This document shows positions 1 to 8,860 of a stretch of 64,000 nt of DNA, piece after piece (the first letter of the stretch is position 1; the number at the start of each line of letters is the position of its first letter). A program made the translations under genes and the position numbers. The DNA is taken from contig CAWJKU010000001.1 of NCBI GenBank assembly GCA_963843535.1, forward strand, positions 62,001 through 126,000, written 5' to 3'. The notes beneath the pieces are model-generated. The model had not been told where the DNA came from. It did no database searches and saw nothing but the letters and a program-made list of their open reading frames with translations. Source of the DNA: CAVUNY01 sp963843535. Its GTDB lineage: Bacteria > Chloroflexota > Anaerolineae > Anaerolineales > Anaerolineaceae.

Positions 1-1946
1 CCATCACCGTCCTCAGTATGCTGCTGGCCTCGTGCGCTTCGCCGCAGACCACCACAGCCCCCCAGGCGACCACCAAACCCGGCGAAGCCACCACTGTCCC
101 TGTTGCGAGCACCAACCTGACGGATGTGGGCACGCCTCGCTCCGAAACCCTGATTGTCCAGACCTTTGACCGAAAATCGGCCAATCCTGACCAGCACAAC
201 TACCTGATGGCCTATGATGTCTGGCGCGGCGTGCGCGAGCTGTGCATGGGCTTCCTCTGGGAAACCGATACGGGCAAGGGCGTTTCTTACCCCGAGGTCG
301 CGGACGGTATGCCCGAAGTGCTGAACGCGGACCACACCCAATTCCGCATCAAGCTCCGTCAGGACCTGAAGTGGAGCGACGGGGTGGCCTTCACGGCCGA
401 TGATGTCATCTATACCCTCGACACCTACAAGGCTGGGGCCAAGACGCTGACCAATGGTAACATCGCTCAGGTTAACCGTTACGTGAAAAGCTATAAGAAG
501 GTGGATGATTTCACCATTGAGTTGGAGACCGCTAATCCTGCCTACGACATCACCATCTTCCTTGGGGTCGAGACCTGGGCTTCCCGCCTGACGATCGTCC
601 CCAAGCACGTCTACGAGAAACAAGCCGATATCGCAGCCTTCCGCAATACCTACCCGGTCTGCCTGGGACCTTACACGCTCAAGGAATTCGATCCCAACGG
701 CTACTGGGCCGTATGGCAGCGCCGCGATGATTGGAAGAACTCATCCTGGGGTTGGTACGGCGAACCCAAGGCCAAGTACGTGTTGTACAAGGACTTCGGT
801 ACGGAAGATAAGCGCGTGCTCTCCTTCATCCAGAACCAGTATGATATCGACACCTTCATGAGCCCGGACAGCATCAAAGCCGCCCAGGCCAAGAGCGCGA
901 ACATCCAGACCTTCAACCCGAAGCTGTCATACCATAACATGGACGACGCCTGCCAGTACGGCCTGCTGATGAACGACATCAAGCCGCCTTTCGATAAGGT
1001 GGAAGTCCGCTGGGCACTGGCGCTGTCCATCGATCTCAAGAGTGTGGGTATCAACGCTTTGAACGGTGAATTCAAGGCTTCAGCCCTGCCCATGGTAGAT
1101 ACCCAGATTTTGCGTCCACTGTACTATACACCCATGATGCCGTTCTTGAATGATCTCACCCTTCCAGACGGGTACAAACCCTTTGATCCCAATTTTGCCA
1201 AGGACCTGGCTGCAAAGCTCAAGACGATGGGCGCGAAAGACATCCCCGATAGCGACCAGGGCCTGCTGGACGGCTTTGGACTGGGCTGGTGGAAGTACGA
1301 CACGGCTGAAGCGGAAAAACTGCTCAAGTCGGTCGGTTTCACCAAGGGCGGCGACGGCATCTGGCTCTTACCGGATGGCAAGGTCTGGGAAATATCGTTC
1401 ATCATCCCCGGCGACTGGAACAACGTTATGCAGCGCACCGGCTTCTCAATCGCCGACAGCTGGACCAAGTTTGGCCTCAAGGTCAACACCAAGCAGCTTG
1501 ACCAGGCTGGCTGGAGCACCGCGATGAATTCCAACGCCCAGCTCGAAGTGCTGTATAACTGGACGCCCAACTGCGCTTTCGTCCCGATCGTCACCAATAC
1601 CTACCGTGATCGGTTGAAAGAGTATGTCCAGGCCGACCCCAACGCGACCGACCCGATCAAAGGCAACCTGTACCGCTTCGGAACCGATGAACTGGATGTA
1701 CAGGTGAAAAAGCTGACGGTGACGGATCCAGCCACACCCGAATACCGCACGACCGTGGGCGAGATCCAGAAGATCATCGTCACGAACATGGCCTACATCA
1801 GCATCATGAACATCCCGACTACCATCCCGACCAACAATTTCTATTGGACCAATTATCCTAAGCAAGACAATTATTACGCCGAGCCTTATTCCTGGTGGAG
1901 CTCCTTTAAGATGATCCTGCAGAACATTAAGCCAACCGGAAAGTAA
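1..1946 (+). CDS. ABC transporter substrate-binding lipoprotein, peptide/oligosaccharide type (5' partial)
   Basis: Extracellular binding protein of the SBP_bac_5 (DppA/OppA) family, which captures oligopeptides or, in many thermophiles and anaerobes, oligosaccharides for the importer encoded just downstream. The reading frame is open from base 3, so the true start lies outside the window. The visible N-terminus is the end of a lipoprotein signal peptide: hydrophobic residues, then a lipobox L-A-S-C, then a Thr/Pro/Ala-rich linker. Family hallmarks include L-K-W-S-D-G-V-A-F-T-A-D-D-V near residue 115 of the visible frame and a Y-x-L-K-E-F-D-P-N segment. About 640 residues are visible, at the long end for the family. 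The next gene follows 71 bp later. Substrate cannot be read from sequence; the sugar genes nearby favour a glycoside. Confidence 0.9.
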   Translation, partial: ITVLSMLLASCASPQTTTAPQATTKPGEATTVPVASTNLTDVGTPRSETLIVQTFDRKSANPDQHNYLMAYDVWRGVRELCMGFLWETDTGKGVSYPEVADGMPEVLNADHTQFRIKLRQDLKWSDGVAFTADDVIYTLDTYKAGAKTLTNGNIAQVNRYVKSYKKVDDFTIELETANPAYDITIFLGVETWASRLTIVPKHVYEKQADIAAFRNTYPVCLGPYTLKEFDPNGYWAVWQRRDDWKNSSWGWYGEPKAKYVLYKDFGTEDKRVLSFIQNQYDIDTFMSPDSIKAAQAKSANIQTFNPKLSYHNMDDACQYGLLMNDIKPPFDKVEVRWALALSIDLKSVGINALNGEFKASALPMVDTQILRPLYYTPMMPFLNDLTLPDGYKPFDPNFAKDLAAKLKTMGAKDIPDSDQGLLDGFGLGWWKYDTAEAEKLLKSVGFTKGGDGIWLLPDGKVWEISFIIPGDWNNVMQRTGFSIADSWTKFGLKVNTKQLDQAGWSTAMNSNAQLEVLYNWTPNCAFVPIVTNTYRDRLKEYVQADPNATDPIKGNLYRFGTDELDVQVKKLTVTDPATPEYRTTVGEIQKIIVTNMAYISIMNIPTTIPTNNFYWTNYPKQDNYYAEPYSWWSSFKMILQNIKPTGK

Positions 1947-2017
1947 ATCGCTCGAAAGGTCGTTGGGGTAGCCCGGGAGGGCTGCCCCAACACCAGTTCC
2001 ACTTAGAGGAGGCTGGC

Positions 2018-3016
2018 ATGTCATTATTTCGATATTTCGCTTCGCGGGTGGGCGCTTATTTACTGGTGATGTTCATCGGGCTGACGGTCATTTTCATCCT
2101 ACCCAGGCTGATGCCCAGTGATCCGATCAGCAACTATCTCATGCAGATTCAACAACAATCCGGCCAATCTTTGAGCCCAGAGGATGTCGCTACCATCCGC
2201 TCCTCTCTCGAGGATTTATACGGCATTGGTGGCAGCTTGAGCTCGCAGTATGTCGGTTTTCTCAGGCGGGTTGTCACCCTTGACTTCGGCTTTTCGATCA
2301 CCGCTTATCCGCGCCCGGTATCCGAATTCATCCGCGAGGCAATCCCTTACACGATGGGGTTGATGCTTACTTCGGTCCTCATCGCGTGGACGTTGGGCAA
2401 TTCGATCGGACTGCTGGCCGGGTTTTTCAACAACCGCCGCGCCGCCACCGTGCTGGAAGTGATCGGGGTGGTCCTTTATCCTATCCCTTACTACATTTTG
2501 GCGCTGGTGCTGATCTTGCTCCTGGCCTACGTCTGGCCAGTGTTCCCGCTGAACACCACCATCCGGCCAGGTCCGCTGACACTTACCAAAATGGAAGAGA
2601 TCCTGCGCAACTCGATCCTTCCGGGATTGACGATTGTCCTGGCAAACTTTGGGTGGAACATATTAGGGATGAAAGCACTCGCTTTTTCGACCAAAGAAGA
2701 AGCGTATGTCAATTTTGCCCGCTTGAAGCGAGTGCCCTCCTTGACAATTATGACCAAGTACGTTGCTCGCAATGCTATCCTGCCCCAGGTGACGGCCCTG
2801 GCGCTGTCAATCGGCATGATTTTCAACGGTGCGATCGTCACCGAGATGCTATTCTCATACCCGGGCCTGGGAACCCTGATGCGGGCTGCCGTCGCGACGG
2901 GCGATTACAATATGCTTTACGGTACTATAACGATTACCATCGTCTCGGTATCCACAGCCGCGTTACTGATTGACCTGGCTTATCCACTTTTTGACCCACG
3001 CATCCGCTACAGGTAA
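2018..3016 (+). CDS. ABC transporter permease, DppB/OppB family
   Basis: First inner-membrane permease of the dipeptide/oligopeptide-type importer. The 332-residue protein has the family layout: an N-terminal membrane helix (about 12-32), a long external segment, then a core of about five helices. The start codon is preceded by a strong ribosome binding site (AGAGGAGG). The C-terminal F-S-Y-P-G-L-G-T-L motif is the conserved DppB coupling-loop region. It is cotranscribed with the binding protein upstream and with the second permease 4 bp downstream. It should pair with that permease to form the translocation channel. Function is secure; transported compound is not. Confidence 0.93.
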   Translation: MSLFRYFASRVGAYLLVMFIGLTVIFILPRLMPSDPISNYLMQIQQQSGQSLSPEDVATIRSSLEDLYGIGGSLSSQYVGFLRRVVTLDFGFSITAYPRPVSEFIREAIPYTMGLMLTSVLIAWTLGNSIGLLAGFFNNRRAATVLEVIGVVLYPIPYYILALVLILLLAYVWPVFPLNTTIRPGPLTLTKMEEILRNSILPGLTIVLANFGWNILGMKALAFSTKEEAYVNFARLKRVPSLTIMTKYVARNAILPQVTALALSIGMIFNGAIVTEMLFSYPGLGTLMRAAVATGDYNMLYGTITITIVSVSTAALLIDLAYPLFDPRIRYR

Positions 3017-3020
3017 TACC

Positions 3021-3845
3021 ATGAAAATCAATTTCCGGCTTGGGCTTGGCATTACCATCCTGGCTATATTTGTGCTTGGCAGCTTAATCTTGCCGTTCTT
3101 TTCGCAGGGGAACCCGTCTGCGCAGGGAACTTACATGAAGAATATGCCGATGAGTTTGGAGCACCCCCTGGGGACGAATACCCTCGGACAGGACATCATG
3201 TGGTTCCTGATCTTTTCCATCCGCAACTCGCTCCTGCTGGGGGTGTCCGTCAGCCTGCTGATCAATATTATCGCTGTGTTGATGGGATTGACTGCTGGTT
3301 ATCTCGGCGGTTGGTGGGAACGGGCCATCATGTTGATCACCGATTCGTTTATTACCATTCCTACCCTGCCCATTCTGATTATCCTGGCTTCACTGATCAA
3401 AGGATCGGCATCGTTTGTTTCCATCGGGCTGATATTGGTCGCCTTCGGCTGGGCCTGGAATGCGCGCACGGTGCGCTCGATGGCGCTGTCGCTGCGCGAG
3501 CGAGAATTTATCAATATGGCCAATTTTTCCGGGATGTCGTCCCTGGAAATCATCTTGAAAGAGATTTTCCCTTACGTCTATACCTTCATGATCGTAGGGT
3601 TTATCAACACCATCCTTTATGTAATCAACACTGAATCAGCCCTGGCGGTGATCGGTTTATCGAATCTGTCCATTCCAACCATGGGTTCCATTCTGTATTG
3701 GGCTTTGAACTACAATGCGATGATGACCGGCAATTTGCCCTGGATCGTCTCTCCGGTCGTGGCTACGGTTCTGCTGTTCCTGGGACTTTTCCTGACGTCC
3801 ACCGGTTATAACGATTTGTTCGCTGCCAGGAGGGGACGATCATGA
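3021..3845 (+). CDS. ABC transporter permease, DppC/OppC family
   Basis: Second permease of the importer, 274 residues. The open frame extends upstream to 2970, but the ATG at 3021 is chosen because the upstream extension lies inside dppB and the family N-terminus begins with a short basic stretch followed directly by the first membrane helix. The H-P-L-G-T-N-T-L-G-Q-D motif near residue 49 is the signature of DppC-type permeases. About six membrane helices are evident. Its 3' end overlaps the next gene by 4 bp (ATGA-type), implying translational coupling to the ATPase. Confidence 0.93.
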   Translation: MKINFRLGLGITILAIFVLGSLILPFFSQGNPSAQGTYMKNMPMSLEHPLGTNTLGQDIMWFLIFSIRNSLLLGVSVSLLINIIAVLMGLTAGYLGGWWERAIMLITDSFITIPTLPILIILASLIKGSASFVSIGLILVAFGWAWNARTVRSMALSLREREFINMANFSGMSSLEIILKEIFPYVYTFMIVGFINTILYVINTESALAVIGLSNLSIPTMGSILYWALNYNAMMTGNLPWIVSPVVATVLLFLGLFLTSTGYNDLFAARRGRS

Positions 3846-4795
3846 TCCGTTTAAATAATATTATTGCGACATACACCACGACCCGCGGGACGGTCAACGC
3901 GGTGGACGGTGTCAACCTGGAAATCCCGGATAACATCATCATGGGAATAGCCGGTGAATCGGGCTGTGGTAAAACCACCCTGCTCAAAGTGCTGTACGGC
4001 GATATCGGTTTCCCGCTTTCGATCAAATCCGGTTCGGTGGATTACGGGATAAAAGGCGATCGCGGGGAAACAATCACCACCGAAAATATCCAGAGATACT
4101 GGTACAAGCATATCGCCTATATGCCGCAGGGCTCGATGAGCTCGCTGAACCCGGTTGTGCGCGTACGCGACCAGTTCCTGGATTTTATGAAGCCGGGTGA
4201 AGAACAGAAGCGGCTAATGGAAGAAGTCCGAGAATATGTAAAAGCCCTGGGTCTGCCTTCGGAAGTGCTGGATGCCTACCCGCACCAGCTGTCCGGGGGG
4301 ATGCGCCAGCGGGTGATGGTCGCGATGGCCTCTTTTTTGAGACCGGCGATCATCCTGGCGGATGAGCCGACCACTGCGCTGGATGTGGTGGTGCAAAAAG
4401 GGATCCTGCTGCTGTTGATGGAGTTGCAGGAGCGGATGAAGAGCACGATTTTGTTTGTCTCCCACGACATGGGTGTTCACTACGAGATTTCTCACAAAAT
4501 GTTCATCATGTACGCTGCTAAAGGGGTCGAGTTTGGCGATTCTGAGAAAGTGTTTGGAAATCCGCTCCACCCTTATACGCGGATGCTGACCGAATCTCTT
4601 CCCACCATCGGGGACGATAACCTGCGCAAGGGTGTGGCTGGGCGGCCTCCCAGCCTGTGGGACAAGCTGGTAGGCTGCCGGTTTGCCGAGCGCTGCCCAT
4701 TCGCGGAAGATGTGTGCCGGACGGAAGAGCCTCTCTTGAAGCAGTATACGACGGACCATTTTGCCGCCTGCCATTTCGCTGAACGCTTTGTATAG
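3842..4795 (+). CDS. ABC transporter ATP-binding protein, DppD/OppD family
   Basis: Cytoplasmic ATPase subunit, 317 residues. Walker A G-E-S-G-C-G-K-T-T is at about 38-46, signature L-S-G-G-M-R-Q-R at about 149, Walker B I-I-L-A-D-E-P at about 170 and the switch histidine in V-S-H-D near 205. The C-terminal region carries the Cys-rich oligopeptide/dipeptide extension (C-R-F-A-E-R-C-P-F-A-E-D-V-C, then a further Cys), which is diagnostic for the DppD/OppD/DppF/OppF group. It overlaps the preceding permease by 4 bp and forms a heterodimer with the next gene. Confidence 0.93.
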   Translation: MIRLNNIIATYTTTRGTVNAVDGVNLEIPDNIIMGIAGESGCGKTTLLKVLYGDIGFPLSIKSGSVDYGIKGDRGETITTENIQRYWYKHIAYMPQGSMSSLNPVVRVRDQFLDFMKPGEEQKRLMEEVREYVKALGLPSEVLDAYPHQLSGGMRQRVMVAMASFLRPAIILADEPTTALDVVVQKGILLLLMELQERMKSTILFVSHDMGVHYEISHKMFIMYAAKGVEFGDSEKVFGNPLHPYTRMLTESLPTIGDDNLRKGVAGRPPSLWDKLVGCRFAERCPFAEDVCRTEEPLLKQYTTDHFAACHFAERFV

Positions 4796-4806
4796 GAAAA
4801 TTTATT

Positions 4807-5769
4807 ATGAATACAGTCTTGAAAACGGAACACCTGAACAAAGTGTACAGCCTGGGCAGCTTACTGCACAGGTTGAAGATCAATGCGCTGGATGATGTGA
4901 ATCTGGATATTAAAAGTGAAAAGCCGGTGATCATCAGCCTGGTGGGCGAATCTGGCAGCGGCAAAACGACTCTGGCAAAAGTGATGCTGCGGCTGATCCA
5001 ACCCAATACAGGCAATGCGATTGTATATGACCGGATCGTGGCCGGCCCGGGAGATCGGGAGCCGAAAGCAGAGTTTTTGAAAAGCGTCCAGCCTATTTTC
5101 CAGAATCCTTTCGAGGCCTTCAGCAGTTATCGCTCGGTTGATTCCTACCTCAACTCCACGGCCGTCCGAGTCAACCGGTTCTCACACCTTCAAGCAGTCG
5201 AGGCCATGACGGATACGTTGAATTTTGTCGGATTAAAGTATGCCGACGTGCGTGGAAAATATCCCAACCAGTTTTCCGGAGGGGAGCTCCAGCGCGTTTC
5301 GATTGCCAGGGCGCTCATCCCGCGACCCAACATGATCATCGCCGATGAGCCGGTCAGCATGATCGACGCCTCGATGCGCATGAATATTGTCAACCTGTTT
5401 CTCTCGCTGAAGCAGGAATATAAAACCAGCTTCCTGTACATCACCCACGACCTGGCCACCGCATACTACATCAGCGATTATGTGGCGGTGATGTACCGCG
5501 GCTGCATTGTGGAGTTTGGCGCGGCCAGAGACGTGTTGAAGAGTCCGGGGCATCCCTATACCCGCCTGCTGCTAGAGTCGATTCCATCGGTGAAGAAGAA
5601 ATGGGCCCGGACCCAATTCGCAAATTCCGACATCGAAACCAAGGAATACGGCTTCGTGGGCTGTAAATTTTACAACCGCTGCCCCCTGGCGCAGGACATT
5701 TGTGTTCAGCAGAGGCCCGCGGCAACGAAAAAAGAAAATGGGCGTGAGGTTTACTGTCATTTCGCTTGA
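4807..5769 (+). CDS. ABC transporter ATP-binding protein, DppF/OppF family
   Basis: Second ATPase of the importer, 320 residues, 11 bp after the first. Walker A G-E-S-G-S-G-K-T-T is at about 47-55, signature F-S-G-G-E-L-Q-R-V-S near 156 and Walker B M-I-I-A-D-E-P-V near 176. The D-loop reads S-M-I-D instead of the usual S-A-L-D, a minor deviation seen in this subfamily. The C-terminal Cys cluster (C-K-F-Y-N-R-C-P-L-A-Q-D-I-C) matches the oligopeptide extension. It is the last gene of the transporter operon; 143 bp separate it from the regulator gene. Confidence 0.92.
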   Translation: MNTVLKTEHLNKVYSLGSLLHRLKINALDDVNLDIKSEKPVIISLVGESGSGKTTLAKVMLRLIQPNTGNAIVYDRIVAGPGDREPKAEFLKSVQPIFQNPFEAFSSYRSVDSYLNSTAVRVNRFSHLQAVEAMTDTLNFVGLKYADVRGKYPNQFSGGELQRVSIARALIPRPNMIIADEPVSMIDASMRMNIVNLFLSLKQEYKTSFLYITHDLATAYYISDYVAVMYRGCIVEFGAARDVLKSPGHPYTRLLLESIPSVKKKWARTQFANSDIETKEYGFVGCKFYNRCPLAQDICVQQRPAATKKENGREVYCHFA

Positions 5770-5912
5770 TCGCAGTCGCAGGTAAAGGATGCCGTATAAT
5801 TGAAAGCCTTAGCATGATCCGGGTCAATGCTTGATTGGGAAGGGCGTCGTGACTGGCAGGTCTGTTTGACTTGGAATAGGTGATTCTCCGGAAAAAGGGA
5901 TAAAGCGCATGT

Positions 5913-6878
5913 ATGTCTCGCATCGATGAATTACGGTTGATGACCAAAGTTGCCCGAATGTATTATGGCATGCGTTTGAAGCAAACCCAGATTGCCGCTC
6001 AATTGGACATTTCTCAAGCGACCATCTCCCGGCTGCTAAAGCACGCCCAGGACGAGCAGATCATCCGGATTAATATCAGCATCCCGGCGGGCATCCACTC
6101 TGACATCGAGAGTGAGCTGGAGCGGATTTATGGCTTGAAAGAAGCCATTGTCGTCGACGGTGTAATGGACGATGAGCAGATTTTAAAGGATATTGGCAGC
6201 GCGGCGGCTTTCTATCTTGAACAGACGATTAAACCCAATGAAGTGATTGGGGTATCCTCCTGGAGCAAAACGTTGATGGCAATGGTGGATGCGATGAACC
6301 CCCTGTCTAATCAGAACGGCAGGCAGGTGGTGCAGATATTGGGGGGTGTTGGGAACCCATCCGTCGAACGGCATGCGGTGCACCTGATTTGCCGGATGGC
6401 CGTCCTGGTGCAAGGAGAGCCGGTTTTCCTGGCAGCTCCTGGCGTGGCAGGTTCAGCCGAAACCAAGCAGCTTTATCTCCAGGATCAATTCGTGAGCGCA
6501 GCCATAGCAAAATTTCCAAAAATTACCCTCGGCCTGGTGGGGATCGGCAGCGTGGTTCCCTCTGAAATGCTCGCCAACAGCGGCAACATCTTTTCGGCCG
6601 CGGAATTGGATGAGCTTCACCAGTTGGGAGCCGTGGGGGACATCTGCCTGCGCTATTTTGATGCTGACGGAAATGCGATCCAGACGCCGATGGCTGAGCG
6701 CGTGATCGGCATGGATCTCGATCAGCTGCAGCGGATTAAACGCTGCGTCGGTGTGGCAGGTGGAAAACAGAAAGTAGCCGCTATCCGGGGAGCCATGCGG
6801 GGCAGACTAATCAATATCCTGGTAACGGATATCAACACAGCCAGGGAATTAATCGAAACGGCAGATCGCCAGGAATAA
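5913..6878 (+). CDS. SorC/DeoR-type sugar-responsive transcriptional regulator
   Basis: A 321-residue regulator with an N-terminal winged helix-turn-helix (about residues 10-55, including Q-T-Q-I-A-A-Q-L-D-I-S-Q-A-T-I-S-R-L-L) and a C-terminal SorC/LsrR sugar-phosphate-binding domain (about 60-315, with G-V-S-S-W-S and G-L-V-G-I-G-S motifs). Family members bind a phosphorylated sugar and control adjacent catabolic operons. Its position between the ABC importer and the transketolase/kinase/isomerase genes makes it the likely switch for both. No strong Shine-Dalgarno precedes the chosen start; the ATG at 5913 fits the family N-terminus. I could not identify its operator. Confidence 0.88.
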   Translation: MSRIDELRLMTKVARMYYGMRLKQTQIAAQLDISQATISRLLKHAQDEQIIRINISIPAGIHSDIESELERIYGLKEAIVVDGVMDDEQILKDIGSAAAFYLEQTIKPNEVIGVSSWSKTLMAMVDAMNPLSNQNGRQVVQILGGVGNPSVERHAVHLICRMAVLVQGEPVFLAAPGVAGSAETKQLYLQDQFVSAAIAKFPKITLGLVGIGSVVPSEMLANSGNIFSAAELDELHQLGAVGDICLRYFDADGNAIQTPMAERVIGMDLDQLQRIKRCVGVAGGKQKVAAIRGAMRGRLINILVTDINTARELIETADRQE

Positions 6879-6950
6879 ATGCACTACCGGTGTTCGTTCG
6901 AAGAGTTAAAAATATCGATTATTTTTTGAATTTTCTTAGTATTTATCCGG

Positions 6951-6979
6951 TTGAGTTATTGGAAAGATCGGTTTATTTT
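6951..6979 (+). promoter_or_regulatory. Candidate promoter of the transketolase-kinase operon
   Basis: TTGAGT at 6951-6956 and TATTTT at 6974-6979 are separated by 17 bp, placing transcription start about 15-20 nt upstream of the AGAGAGGATAAG ribosome binding site of the transketolase gene. The region is AT-rich compared with its flanks. The -10 match is moderate (4 of 6). Confidence 0.5.
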
Positions 6980-7002
6980 TTTCAGAGAGAGGATAAGAAA
7001 TT

Positions 7003-7878
7003 ATGAATGCTCAAAAGGTCTCCATTTCATCGACGGGCACGCTGGAGAGCCTGCAATACAAGTCCATTGCTTACCGCAGAATCATCCTCTCGATAATATA
7101 TTCAGCCAAAGCCGGGCATACGGGCGGCAGTCTTTCCTGCGTGGATATTCTTAATGTGCTATATAACAGCGTGATGGATATTACCCCGCAGAATTTTTCC
7201 CAGGTAAACCGCGATCATTACATCCACAGCAAAGGTCATTCGGTCGAAGCGCTGTACGCCGTCCTGGCGGACCAGGGCTTTTTTCCAACCGAAGATCTCA
7301 AAACGATCGAAAAGTGCGGGTCTGAGTTCATCGGCCATCCGACTCGCAGTGTCCCGGGGATCGAGCAAAATACCGGGGCGTTGGGACACGGGCTGTCGGT
7401 CGCGGTAGGGATGGCCATCGCCGCCAAAAAAGATGGACGGACGAACCGCATATTCACCACCACCGGAGACGGCGAGCTGGCGGAGGGATCGGTGTGGGAG
7501 GCTTCAATGAGCGCTTCGCATTACCGCCTGGATAACCTGACGGTGATCGTCGACCGCAACACCTTACAGATCAGCGGTAGAACCGAAAACGTGATGAGCC
7601 TGGAGCCGCTGGAGGATAAATTCACCGCTTTTGGCTATGCCGTCCGCCATGTGAACGGCAACGATATCCCGGCTTTGATGGCGCTCTTCGAAACCCTGCC
7701 GTTTGTGCCTGGCAAGCCCAACCTGGTGCTGGCGCACACTACCAAAGGCAAAGGGGTGAGTTTCATGGAAGATAAAGCCGCCTGGCACCACCGCGTGCCC
7801 ACCGATGAAGAATATCGGGATGCGCTGGCTGAGCTGGACCGGGCTGAAGAGACCTTGAAGAGGACCTATGGACATTAA
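7003..7878 (+). CDS. Transketolase, N-terminal (thiamine diphosphate) subunit
   Basis: N-terminal half of a split transketolase, 291 residues. It binds thiamine diphosphate and metal. Visible motifs are A-G-H-T-G-G-S-L, H-S-K-G-H-S, G-A-L-G-H-G-L-S, and the diphosphate-binding G-D-G near residue 155 followed about 30 residues later by V-D-R-N. The C-terminal half is the next gene, overlapping by 11 bp, as expected for an obligate heteromer. The enzyme transfers a two-carbon ketol unit between sugar phosphates. Split transketolases are common in anaerobes and in dedicated sugar pathways, so a specialised donor such as apulose 4-phosphate is possible but unproven. Confidence 0.92.
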   Translation: MNAQKVSISSTGTLESLQYKSIAYRRIILSIIYSAKAGHTGGSLSCVDILNVLYNSVMDITPQNFSQVNRDHYIHSKGHSVEALYAVLADQGFFPTEDLKTIEKCGSEFIGHPTRSVPGIEQNTGALGHGLSVAVGMAIAAKKDGRTNRIFTTTGDGELAEGSVWEASMSASHYRLDNLTVIVDRNTLQISGRTENVMSLEPLEDKFTAFGYAVRHVNGNDIPALMALFETLPFVPGKPNLVLAHTTKGKGVSFMEDKAAWHHRVPTDEEYRDALAELDRAEETLKRTYGH

Positions 7879-8860
7879 GACGTTGTCGGCTGACCTGCAG
7901 ACCGGAAAAACCAACCTGGATGTGTTTGCGCAGACGCTGTGCGAGCTGGCTGCCCAGGACCGGAATTTGATCGTCCTGACCAGTGACTCCAGAGGTTCGG
8001 GCCGCCTGGCCCCGTTCGCAGAGCAATTCCCCGACCAGCTGGTGGAAATGGGCATCGCTGAACAGAATATGGTGGCCGTCTCAGCGGGGCTGGCCTCCGC
8101 CGGAAAGAAGGTATTTGTGGTCTCCCCGGCCAGTTTCTTAACCGCCCGCGGCCTGGAACAAATTAAAAACGACGTGGCTTATTCGGACCAACCTGTTAAA
8201 GTGGTAGGGATCAGCGCAGGCGTGAGCTACGGTGCGTTGGGATCGACCCACCATTCGCTGCATGACCTGGCGGTCCTGCAGGCCATTAATAATATCGATA
8301 TCGTCGTTCCGGCCGACAACTTTGAAACCCGTCAGGCTGTTCTGGCAGCTTACCGCCACCCGCGCCCGATCTACCTGCGCTTTGGCAAAAAAGCCATGCC
8401 GGCCACCCATGCCTCGAACGAGCACTTTGAAATCGGCAAGGCCATCCAGCTGACGCCGGCCCAGGACGAATACGATGTCGCCTACATCGCTTGCGGTGAG
8501 ACCGTCTCCGCTGCTTTTCTGGCAAGCCAGGTATTAGCAGAAAAAGGGCTGGCCAGCTGCGTGCTCAGCCTGCACACCATCCGCCCATTGGATGAGACAG
8601 CTATTTTGCAGGCTGCCCGCCGGGCTAAAGCGGTGGTCACGGTGGAGGAGCACAGCGTAAACGGTGGGCTGGGCAGCCGGGTGGCAAGCCTCTTGATGCA
8701 AGCCGGGGTATTTCGACCATTCCGGATGGTAGGATTCCCCGATGAACATACGTTCACCGGCAGCCAGGTTGACATCTTCGAGCATTACGGCATTTCCGCC
8801 CCTGGGCTGGCCCAGGCTGCCCTGCGGTTGTTGAGTCCAGCCGGAAGGGAACAGGCGTGA
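7868..8860 (+). CDS. Transketolase, C-terminal (pyrimidine-binding) subunit
   Basis: C-terminal half of the split transketolase, 330 residues. It carries the pyrimidine-binding domain (about 12-175) and the C-terminal transketolase domain (about 195-310). The catalytic glutamate sits in M-G-I-A-E-Q-N-M near residue 60, and the phosphate-contact segment Y-L-R-F-G-K near residue 165. Its start lies inside the N-terminal subunit gene and its stop overlaps the kinase gene (ATG at 8857), so the three are translationally coupled. Together with the preceding gene it should form the alpha2-beta2 enzyme. Confidence 0.92.
   Translation: MDIKTLSADLQTGKTNLDVFAQTLCELAAQDRNLIVLTSDSRGSGRLAPFAEQFPDQLVEMGIAEQNMVAVSAGLASAGKKVFVVSPASFLTARGLEQIKNDVAYSDQPVKVVGISAGVSYGALGSTHHSLHDLAVLQAINNIDIVVPADNFETRQAVLAAYRHPRPIYLRFGKKAMPATHASNEHFEIGKAIQLTPAQDEYDVAYIACGETVSAAFLASQVLAEKGLASCVLSLHTIRPLDETAILQAARRAKAVVTVEEHSVNGGLGSRVASLLMQAGVFRPFRMVGFPDEHTFTGSQVDIFEHYGISAPGLAQAALRLLSPAGREQA

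Noticed and set aside
57..160. Thr/Pro stretch of the first protein as a repeat element
   Set aside because: It is a normal lipoprotein linker after the lipobox.
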